Below, in pieces: positions 25,066 to 32,370 of a stretch of 39,129 nucleotides of DNA. The DNA lies in assembly GCA_043811005.1 (NCBI GenBank), contig JBDRNO010000220.1, positions 1 to 39,129 of the forward strand, given 5' to 3'. Both the position numbers and the translations under genes were made by a program. Under the pieces are notes generated by a model, which was not told the DNA's origin, did not search any database, and saw nothing but the letters and a program-made list of their open reading frames with translations. This DNA comes from JBDRNO01 sp043811005 (GTDB lineage Bacteria; Bacteroidota; Bacteroidia; NORP154). Within the stretch, counting starts at the first letter, position 1, and the number at the start of each line of letters is the position of its first letter.

Positions 25066-25265
25066 AGTGCAAGCTGTTAGTAATTTAATGTATCTGAATT
25101 TTATAAGTTTTTCAATACAAATGTAACCCCTGATAAGAGCGATTACTAACCAAACTCATTGCGTATATTTCGCATGTAAGGTTTTCCTTTTTTTTGATCC
25201 GTTATTTTTTGTTGTAATAATTTCCTAAGCACGTAATACTAATTGCTTTAAAATCAATTTGTCAT

Positions 25266-25296
25266 TGTCAATTTTTAATAAAATTAGCTATTTTTG
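25266..25296 (+). promoter_or_regulatory. Candidate promoter of the carbohydrate operon
   Basis: TTG (25266-25268), 20 nt, then TATTTTTG (25289-25296) fit the Bacteroidota pattern. Transcription would start near 25302, about 45 nt before the GH130 remnant at 25347 and about 175 nt before the deacetylase gene. Confidence 0.45.
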
Positions 25297-25346
25297 AAAA
25301 AAGTTTTTACCGGACATTGGTGATAAATTAATTTTAAACCAAAAAT

Positions 25347-25499
25347 ATGGAAGGATATGTGCCCAATGTTGTTTACTCTTGCGGTTCTATTCTACACAAT
25401 GGTAATCTGATAGTTCCTTATGGAATGTCAGACTGCGCATCTACTTACGCTTCTATTAATTTAAATGAACTCCTGAATGAACTTAAGAACTCAAAATAG
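25347..25499 (+). pseudogene. C-terminal remnant of a GH130-type glycoside phosphorylase
   Basis: A 50-codon frame reading EGYVPNVVYSCGSILHNGNL and then IVPYGMSDCASTYASINLNE. This matches the end of GH130 enzymes (mannosyl-oligosaccharide phosphorylases), where a VPNVVFPCGAI-like strand and a YGAAD-like strand close the propeller. A stop lies 4 codons before the ATG, so at least 250 residues are missing. It begins right behind a candidate promoter, as if a deletion fused the promoter to the 3' end. It overlaps the next gene by 23 nt, as the intact gene probably did. Confidence 0.7.
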
Positions 25500-26139
25500 C
25501 AGCAGCAGTGGGGAAAAAAAGTCAAAGGCAGTTGCCGTTATAGTAGCCCACCCCGATGATGAAACATTATGGGCAGGCGGAACCATGCTGAGCCATCCGT
25601 CATGGAAATGGTTTATAGTTTGTCTTTGCAGGGGAAGCGATAAAGAACGTGCGCCTAAGTTCTTAAAAACATTGCAAATTCTTAGGTCTGATGGAATAAT
25701 GGGCGATTTGGACGATGGCACGGAACAAAAGCCTCTGCATGGAAATGAGCTGGAGCATACAATACTGAAGCTATTGCCTTCTATGCATTTTGACCTGATT
25801 ATTTCACATAATCCTAACGGTGAATATACAAGACATATCAGACATGAGGAAACAGGTAAAGCAGTTATTAAACTCTGGCAGGCAGGCAAAATCTCTGCAA
25901 ATGAACTTTGGACTTTTGCTTATGAAGATGGTGATAAGGAATACTATCCAAGACCGATAGAAACCGCTACTATCCGCTACATACTTACCGAACAGATATG
26001 GCTGAAAAAATACAGCATAATTACAGAAACATATGGATTTGAAAAAACAAGTTTTGAAGCAGAAACAACACCACGGGCAGAATCATTCTGGCAATTTACA
26101 AATCCGTATGATGCTCAAAAATGGCTTAAACAATTATAA
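25477..26139 (+). CDS. PIG-L (LmbE-like) deacetylase
   Basis: A 220-residue zinc-dependent N-deacetylase family protein. The metal/catalytic motif AHPDDE (H25, D27, D28, E29) and the second motif SHNPNGEYTRHIRHEE (H111, H120, H123) are intact. Family members remove acetyl from GlcNAc-containing glycosides or similar compounds. The annotated start lies inside the GH130 remnant; a later start nearer residue 15 is possible. It is followed after 11 nt by a glycosyltransferase, and nagB lies further along, so the substrate is plausibly an amino-sugar conjugate. Confidence 0.9.
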   Translation: MNLRTQNSSSSGEKKSKAVAVIVAHPDDETLWAGGTMLSHPSWKWFIVCLCRGSDKERAPKFLKTLQILRSDGIMGDLDDGTEQKPLHGNELEHTILKLLPSMHFDLIISHNPNGEYTRHIRHEETGKAVIKLWQAGKISANELWTFAYEDGDKEYYPRPIETATIRYILTEQIWLKKYSIITETYGFEKTSFEAETTPRAESFWQFTNPYDAQKWLKQL

Positions 26140-26150
26140 ATTGTATTAAC

Positions 26151-27293
26151 ATGAAAGTATTATTATTATATGACTACCCTCCTTCTCCGGGGGGGCTTGC
26201 AACCCAGGGAGACCTGTTATACAGGGGGCTCACTAAAATGGGGATTGATGTCCATGCAGTTAATTTCGAATCAGCACAGGAGAAGGAATGGTACTATCGC
26301 TGGTTTAAGCCGGATGTTGTTGGTGGTGTCGGTTACTGGGGGCATACACCCCATCTGGTACTACATCCGCAACGATATGGAGTTCTGCCTGTCCCCTGGC
26401 TGGTTGCTGATGGTTATATTGCAAACTACCAGGAAGTACTGAATGCTCTTCCACTCATCATGGTAACATCGAATTGGGTAAAGGAAATGTATGTTCGCGA
26501 TGGGATAAATAGTGATATAATCGAGGTACTCCCTGTTGGCTGCGATACAGATGTTTTTACTCCTTGTAATAAAAACGACCCGAAAATTTTGACCTTACGC
26601 GAAGCGCTGGGGGTTTCACCGGATCAGATAATGATTCTGACTGTGGGTGGCGATGCTGCATCAAAAGGTGCACAGGAGGTAATGCAGGCACTTGCCATTA
26701 ATGATACTAAAGCGCCCGATTGGAAATATGTTTGCAAAGTATGGCCCCAACCCCGGACCAAACTTCAAAATCTGGCTGATCTGGAATTAGCGACACACTT
26801 AGGCATCGAAAAAAATGTCGTCTTTACAACAAATATCATTTCACGTAATTTCATGCCTTTCCTGATAGGCGCCTGCGATATATATGCCGCACCTTCACGG
26901 CTTGAAGGTTTTGGAATGCCGCAAGTAGAAGCAGGAGCCTGTGGACAACCGGTTATAGGTATTAATGCCATGGGAATGCTTGATACGCTTGTTCATGGCG
27001 AAACCGCATTCCTGGCAAATGTAGCACAGAAAATTATCGTGAACGAAGTGATCCTTGGTGACGAATCGGGCTTTGAAGACAAACACAGGATTGTATTTAA
27101 AGATCCACGGATAGTGGACTACCGTGCAAGTGTACATGATATTGCTAACTATTTGATGAATCTTATGACTGATGCGGCATTACGTGAAAAAATGGGCAAA
27201 GCCGCAAGGAAACGTGTAGTTGAATATTTCGACTACCGTGTAGTCGCTAAACGTTTTGTTCAAATTATAAACGAGAAATTGGGAATAACATAA
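26151..27293 (+). CDS. GT4-family glycosyltransferase
   Basis: A 380-residue GT-B fold enzyme. N-terminal LLYDYPPSPGGLATQGDLLY is the acceptor-side Rossmann start with the glycine-rich loop; the C-terminal half has the donor-binding EX7E motif E252...E260 in RLEGFGMPQVEAGACGQPVIG, typical of GT4. It retains the anomeric configuration by family. Acceptor and donor are not predictable. It is in a tight plus-strand group (11 nt after the deacetylase, 12 nt before the glycosidase-like gene). Confidence 0.9.
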   Translation: MKVLLLYDYPPSPGGLATQGDLLYRGLTKMGIDVHAVNFESAQEKEWYYRWFKPDVVGGVGYWGHTPHLVLHPQRYGVLPVPWLVADGYIANYQEVLNALPLIMVTSNWVKEMYVRDGINSDIIEVLPVGCDTDVFTPCNKNDPKILTLREALGVSPDQIMILTVGGDAASKGAQEVMQALAINDTKAPDWKYVCKVWPQPRTKLQNLADLELATHLGIEKNVVFTTNIISRNFMPFLIGACDIYAAPSRLEGFGMPQVEAGACGQPVIGINAMGMLDTLVHGETAFLANVAQKIIVNEVILGDESGFEDKHRIVFKDPRIVDYRASVHDIANYLMNLMTDAALREKMGKAARKRVVEYFDYRVVAKRFVQIINEKLGIT

Positions 27294-27305
27294 ATTATCA
27301 AATCC

Positions 27306-28475
27306 ATGCAGACTGCAAACCGGCAGGAAATAAAAGAGGCAAAAAAGGCAGCTGTTGAAGCGCTGCTTCATAATGCTCATGGGTCATACCACGGACTCCC
27401 GCGTACAGCAGGATGGGGGTATCCCGAACCATATACCAGAGATTTGATGTTTTCCATTCTGGGAATTGCTGTTTCTGAGAATCAGAAGCTAATAGAGAGC
27501 ATACGGAAAGTATTGGAAACTCTGGCAAAAAATCAAACAGAACACGGTCATGTCCCTTCGCTTGTTCATGACAAAGAAGACTGTGGAGCAAGTGATACTA
27601 CTCCATTGTTTTTGCTGGGTGTTGGTATATTCAGAAAAGTAACGGGGGAACATGATTTTCTTCAGAATGCTGTCCGTAAAGCCTTGACATGGATGGAGTA
27701 TCAAAGCCCTTCGGACCGGTATCTGGTTGCTCAGCAGCCGACAAGCGATTGGCGCGATGAACAGTGGACAACAGGTTTTGGCCTATATGTCAATACTATT
27801 GTATATAGTTACCTCCGGCTCCTGGGTCAACATGAAAGAGCAGATATGATGCGCAAAGAAATGAGGAGGTTCACGATCACAACCGGAGTACAACCCCGTC
27901 ATGTCCACGAAGGTCTTGCGACAAAATATAAGCCATACTATGCGTTCTGGTCATATAAAATTTATAACAGTGAACGGTTCGACCTGCTCGGTAACAGCCT
28001 TGCCATTCTTTCCGGAATTGCATCACACTCACGGGCTGAGGAAATGGTTTCCTGGATCGAGAAGGAATGTGCAGAAATGAGAAAAAGAGGCGAATTAGCA
28101 GTTGACCTGCCACCTAATTTCTTTCCCTTTATTAAACCTGAAGATCCCGACTGGCTACCTCGATATAAAATATTTAACAAACCCGGGGACTATCATAATG
28201 GAGGTATATGGCCTTTTGTATGCGGATTTTACGTGGCTGCCTTAGTTGCCGCTAAGAGGTACAAGCTCGCCGGTGAAAAGCTAATAGTACTTACCAGGAT
28301 TATAAAAACTTCAAATACCGGAAGCATTGATTTTGGCTTTAATGAATGGCTTAAAGCCCAGGACGGCAGAGCCATGGGCCAGGACTGGCAAACATGGTCT
28401 GCAGCGCTTTATCTTTACGCAGTAAAATGCGTTGAAGAAAAAAGAACACCCTTTTTTGATGAGATAAGAAATTAA
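27306..28475 (+). CDS. Six-hairpin (alpha/alpha)6 glycosidase-like protein
   Basis: A 389-residue protein, mostly helical, with features of (alpha/alpha)6 glycoside hydrolases such as GH100 invertases or amylo-1,6-glucosidase-like proteins: GWGYPEPYTRDLMFSILG near the start (YTRD with a candidate acid), the tryptophan-rich SDWRDEQWTTGFGLY (about 142-156), YHNGGIWPFVCGFY (about 296-309) and GQDWQTWSAALYLYAVKC near the end. The exact family and substrate are not sure. Its company (GH130 remnant, GT4, deacetylase) suggests synthesis or turnover of a glycoside. Confidence 0.75.
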   Translation: MQTANRQEIKEAKKAAVEALLHNAHGSYHGLPRTAGWGYPEPYTRDLMFSILGIAVSENQKLIESIRKVLETLAKNQTEHGHVPSLVHDKEDCGASDTTPLFLLGVGIFRKVTGEHDFLQNAVRKALTWMEYQSPSDRYLVAQQPTSDWRDEQWTTGFGLYVNTIVYSYLRLLGQHERADMMRKEMRRFTITTGVQPRHVHEGLATKYKPYYAFWSYKIYNSERFDLLGNSLAILSGIASHSRAEEMVSWIEKECAEMRKRGELAVDLPPNFFPFIKPEDPDWLPRYKIFNKPGDYHNGGIWPFVCGFYVAALVAAKRYKLAGEKLIVLTRIIKTSNTGSIDFGFNEWLKAQDGRAMGQDWQTWSAALYLYAVKCVEEKRTPFFDEIRN

Positions 28476-28494
28476 CCATAATATTTTATTTGCC

Positions 28495-29298
28495 ATGAGA
28501 ATTTTAATAAAAAATGACGTAAATGAAACAGGTCGGTGGGTTGCTGATTATGTAATTAAAAAAATTAAAAATTATAAGCCGACACCTGCAAAACCTTTTG
28601 TATTGGGATTGCCAACAGGCTCTTCACCAATCTCAACATACAGGGAACTTATAAGAAGACATAAAGCAGGTGATATATCTTTTAAAAATGTAGTTACTTT
28701 CAACATGGATGAATATGTTGGTATTCCCGAAAGTCATTCACAAAGCTATCATTTCTTTATGTATGATAATCTCTTTAATCATATTGATATTCCTAAACAA
28801 AACATAAATATTTTAAATGGTAATGCGTCTGACATTGAAAAGGAATGCCTTGAATATGAAAAAAAGATTTCCAAAGTCGGAGGTATTGAGCTTTTCCTTG
28901 GTGGGATAGGTTCTGATGGACATATTGCATTTAATGAGCCCGGTTCTTCATTAACTTCAAGAACAAGAATGAAATCACTTTGCTATAATACAATTCTTGC
29001 GAATTCAAGATTTTTCGATAACAATATGTCCAAAGTTCCCTCTAAAGCTCTTACAGTTGGTGTAGGTACAGTTATGGATGCAAAAGAAGTATTAATTATA
29101 ATTACAGGCTTTAACAAAGCACGGGCATTGAGAGAAATTGTTGAAAGCGGTATCAGTCACATGTGGACAGTTTCCATGCTTCAGATGCATCGGAAAGCTA
29201 TTATCGTTTGCGATGAACAGGCAACTATGGAATTGCAGGTTGAAACAGTGAAATATTTCAAGGATATTGAAAGTATTGCAACCGATAAAATGTTTTAA
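28495..29298 (+). CDS. nagB: Glucosamine-6-phosphate deaminase NagB
   Basis: A 267-residue enzyme converting glucosamine 6-phosphate to fructose 6-phosphate and ammonia, channelling amino sugars to glycolysis. Catalytic residues line up with the Escherichia coli enzyme: D72 in FNMDEYVG, D141 and H143 in GSDGHIAFNEPG, and E148. The phosphate loop GLPTGSSP (38-45) is present. Length is as usual. It is the last gene of the plus-strand carbohydrate operon, 19 nt after the glycosidase-like gene. The following 83 nt show no clear terminator. Confidence 0.96.
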   Translation: MRILIKNDVNETGRWVADYVIKKIKNYKPTPAKPFVLGLPTGSSPISTYRELIRRHKAGDISFKNVVTFNMDEYVGIPESHSQSYHFFMYDNLFNHIDIPKQNINILNGNASDIEKECLEYEKKISKVGGIELFLGGIGSDGHIAFNEPGSSLTSRTRMKSLCYNTILANSRFFDNNMSKVPSKALTVGVGTVMDAKEVLIIITGFNKARALREIVESGISHMWTVSMLQMHRKAIIVCDEQATMELQVETVKYFKDIESIATDKMF

Positions 29299-29381
29299 AA
29301 CAATTTGAAGAATGAACTCCGATTAACGATTTAAGAATGCTGTTTCCCATTTATTACAATATCTTTTTATTAACATATCCA

Positions 29382-31616
29382 TTAAGCTAATTGATATAAT
29401 TCTTCATATCCCTGAAGTACAGTTAGATGAGATATCAAATAAGCCAGCGAACTTTCCGCTCCCTGGTTACGATTTACGCCATAGCTCTCAATGCCATCGC
29501 AACAGCCTTTAGTTTCAAAATCGAACAGGCTCATTCTAATATCATTTTCACCCAGAAACCACATAAAAGAAGTGTATAATTTATTCAGGTATTCTTTATC
29601 TTTTGTTAAATAAAAAGCCTGATGATACATTAAAACCATAGCCATAGCATCTATTGGCTGTTGTGCAAACATGGAACGTTCATCTTCTTTTTTATACCAA
29701 TTTTCATTACCAATGGTTGATAAATAACCTTCTTTAAGTGTAATTTCTGTTAAGAAGTTCATGGTTTTCAATGCAGTCTCAGTTACTTTTTCATCGTTAA
29801 GTATTTCTGCCGAATGTAAAAGAGCAAGTGGCAACACGGCATTATCATATGCTAACAATTGTTCAAACCACTTCCAGCCGGGGGAGCTATTTTCTTCATA
29901 ATGCCTGACTAACTTATAAGCTAGATTTCTTAATCTTTCGGTCATAGAGTCATCAGAAGGATTACACCTGAGATAATAGCTTATTCCTATTATTGTATTG
30001 GCAATACCCCTTATAGACTTTAATTTTTCAAAATTTGGGGCTGCATCAAAGAAGATTAATCTACCGGTTTGGTAATAGGCATCATTAGGTGCATTGGCTA
30101 ATAGATACCCGAGCGCCCATATTACTCTTCCATAGGAATCTTCTGAGCCTACCTCATCAAGATAATTCCTATTAAAACTGAGGAAGTTCCTGAAGGTACC
30201 GTCTTCGTTTTGCATGTAGTGAATATAACTTATGTATATTGGCAACAATTCAAGGGCCATGGCATCCCTTTTTTGCCTGTATGCCATCAGCGCCATAAGT
30301 AAGGCACGGGCATTGTCATCCAAACAGTATCCCTCTTTTAAATTAGGAATGCCAAATTTTGCATGCTGAATTATCCCGGTATCATCGGTTAATCTTTTAA
30401 TATGAACAAGAGAAAATTTCGGAAGCATAAGCGGATCAATAGAAGTTTCTTTTTTAACAAATACTTTAGGCTTATCAGCCAGAATTTTTTCAGCAAGTTT
30501 AACATATTTTTCTCCTGACCTTGGCCACGTTATTGTCCTGCCGAAAGCATATGCCTTTTTTCTGAGATTTTTCAGAGCCTCCGGGTTATCCAGCAATTCC
30601 AGAAAAATAGCAGAAAGTTCTTCCGAATTATTAAAGTCAAAAAACCTTCCTCTTCCTTTTGCTAATAATTCCTGGGCATGCCAGTAAGGCGTTGAAATAA
30701 CGGCTGAACCCACGCCTACTGCATAGGAAAGTGTACCACTGGTTATCTGGGCTTCATTTAAATATGGAGTAATATAAATATCAGAAGCCGATAAATATTT
30801 AAACAATCCTTGTTGATCAATAAAGTCATTAAGAAATAAAACATATTTCTCTATGTTAAGGCTTTTGACTAAGCGCAGAAGATAATTACGGTATTCTTCA
30901 CCTGAATGTCGAAGAACATTTGGATGGGTTTTTCCCAAGACCATATATAGAACATCAGGATGCTTTTCAACAACTTTTGGCAATGCTTTTATCACCGTTT
31001 CAATTCCTTTATTTCGTCCAATAAAGCCAAATGTAAGTAAGACCTTTTTATCCTGGAGATTAAATTCCTTTTTGGATTGTTCCTGATTAAATTGAATATC
31101 CGGTACGCCATGTTCTATAAATGCAATTTTCCCTCTATCCACATTATAGATGCTGGTAAGAAACTTAATGGCTTTATGACTCATCACAACTACTTTTTGA
31201 GCCATTTTACATATTTCCTGCAATACTGCCTTTTCGGTGTAAGAAGGTGTTTTTAATATGGTGTGAAGGGTTACTATCAGGGGAATTTCAAGCCGGTGAA
31301 GCAAAGGAAGAATATATACTCCATCTTGCCCGCCAAATATACCAAATTCATGTTCAAGAATACAAAGGTCAGCTCCGCTGATATTAATAAATTTTGCTGC
31401 CCTTATATAGTCCCGCTGATGATCCTGCCTAATGGTAAGTTTTACTTCTTCAGGATAATCATAGGTTTGTTCATGATCGTTCATGGCTACAACGAATTTT
31501 TCAGTTGTATCCTTTTTTTCTTCATTGTTTATTACCATGGATTTAAGAAGATTCCTGGTAAATGTGCCAATTCCACATTCCCGTGGTGGATAAGTTCCAA
31601 TATACGCAAGTTTCAT
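29382..31616 (-). CDS. GT4 glycosyltransferase fused to an (alpha/alpha)6 domain
   Basis: A 744-residue two-domain protein. Residues 1 to about 375 are a GT4 transferase (GTYPPRECGIGTFTRNLL at the start; GFIGRNKGIETVIKAL; KYLSASDIYITPYLNEAQI in the donor site). Residues about 385-744 are helical repeats with tryptophans and DDNARALLMAL, EDSYGRVIWALGYLL and FAQQPIDAMAMVLM, resembling six-hairpin glycosidase-like domains. Such fusions occur next to GH130 genes in other bacteria (from memory), and a GH130 remnant lies in the operon opposite. Function is inferred only. It lies 51 nt downstream of a NarL-type regulator. Confidence 0.85.
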   Translation of the reverse strand: MKLAYIGTYPPRECGIGTFTRNLLKSMVINNEEKKDTTEKFVVAMNDHEQTYDYPEEVKLTIRQDHQRDYIRAAKFINISGADLCILEHEFGIFGGQDGVYILPLLHRLEIPLIVTLHTILKTPSYTEKAVLQEICKMAQKVVVMSHKAIKFLTSIYNVDRGKIAFIEHGVPDIQFNQEQSKKEFNLQDKKVLLTFGFIGRNKGIETVIKALPKVVEKHPDVLYMVLGKTHPNVLRHSGEEYRNYLLRLVKSLNIEKYVLFLNDFIDQQGLFKYLSASDIYITPYLNEAQITSGTLSYAVGVGSAVISTPYWHAQELLAKGRGRFFDFNNSEELSAIFLELLDNPEALKNLRKKAYAFGRTITWPRSGEKYVKLAEKILADKPKVFVKKETSIDPLMLPKFSLVHIKRLTDDTGIIQHAKFGIPNLKEGYCLDDNARALLMALMAYRQKRDAMALELLPIYISYIHYMQNEDGTFRNFLSFNRNYLDEVGSEDSYGRVIWALGYLLANAPNDAYYQTGRLIFFDAAPNFEKLKSIRGIANTIIGISYYLRCNPSDDSMTERLRNLAYKLVRHYEENSSPGWKWFEQLLAYDNAVLPLALLHSAEILNDEKVTETALKTMNFLTEITLKEGYLSTIGNENWYKKEDERSMFAQQPIDAMAMVLMYHQAFYLTKDKEYLNKLYTSFMWFLGENDIRMSLFDFETKGCCDGIESYGVNRNQGAESSLAYLISHLTVLQGYEELYQLA

Positions 31617-31667
31617 AATTGCAGGGATTTAGTTTTGGTTATAATAAAAAATGGGGTAATTGTACAA

Positions 31668-32300
31668 TTACTCCAGCAGATCATTCCCAATAACATAATG
31701 AATAATATCGGAATTATTTTTCAATCCGGTTTTTTCTAAAATACGTGCGCGATAAGTGCTAATTGTCTTTGCGCTTAAAAATAGTTCTTCGGCAATTTCC
31801 GAAACTGATTTGCCCGAACCTATCCTGCATAAAACCCCATACTCCCTGTCAGACAATTTTTCATGAGGTAATTTATCTTTATTCTTTTCATTCAATTCAA
31901 CAATCAATTTCTCGGCTATACTGCTGCTAACATATTTTCCCCCTTCCAGCACCTTTTCAATAGCAGCTACCAACTTTTCAGGAGCGCTGTCTTTTGTAAG
32001 ATACCCGGATGCGCCCGCCTTTAATGCCCTGATAGCATACTGATCTTCAGGATACACACTTAACATTAAAACAGGGAGTTTGGGGTACAGATTTTTTATC
32101 TCTTTCAGCACATCCAAACCGCTTCTGCCAGGCATGGAAATATCCAGAACAACGACATGAATATCCAAAATTTTGAGCTTATTTAAAAGCTCCTGCCCGT
32201 TTTTTGCCTCAATAACATGCATTTTGGGCTGTGTAGTTAAAATTTCTCTCAACCCAGCCCGTATCAATGCATGATCGTCTGCTATGATGATTCTTATCAT
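31668..32300 (-). CDS. NarL/FixJ-type response regulator
   Basis: A 210-residue regulator: receiver (1-120) with D8-D9 and phospho-site D53 (VVVLDISMPGRSG), and a LuxR-type helix-turn-helix (about 145-205) with LSDREYGVLCRIGSGKSVSE and SAKTISTYRARILEKTGL. The gene is 70 nt downstream of a HisKA_3 kinase, the standard partner type, and just upstream of the GT4 fusion gene, so it may control that gene. Confidence 0.95.
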   Translation of the reverse strand: MIRIIIADDHALIRAGLREILTTQPKMHVIEAKNGQELLNKLKILDIHVVVLDISMPGRSGLDVLKEIKNLYPKLPVLMLSVYPEDQYAIRALKAGASGYLTKDSAPEKLVAAIEKVLEGGKYVSSSIAEKLIVELNEKNKDKLPHEKLSDREYGVLCRIGSGKSVSEIAEELFLSAKTISTYRARILEKTGLKNNSDIIHYVIGNDLLE

Positions 32301-32370
32301 CTTCTTGAATTTTTTAGTTTGGTTTAAAAATCTATGTGCAAATCTACATTATTATGATAATCCTTGCCTG

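Noticed and set aside
25477..27293. PIG-L deacetylase plus GT4 as bacillithiol genes bshB and bshA
   Set aside because: The order is suggestive, but the deacetylase motif context (VAHPDDETLWAGG) and the GT4 N-terminus (PPSPGGLATQGD) do not fit BshB/BshA, and the neighbours are carbohydrate genes.
31263..31739. Plus-strand ORF of 158 codons
   Set aside because: It lies antisense to the well-supported GT4 fusion and the regulator end; a shadow frame.
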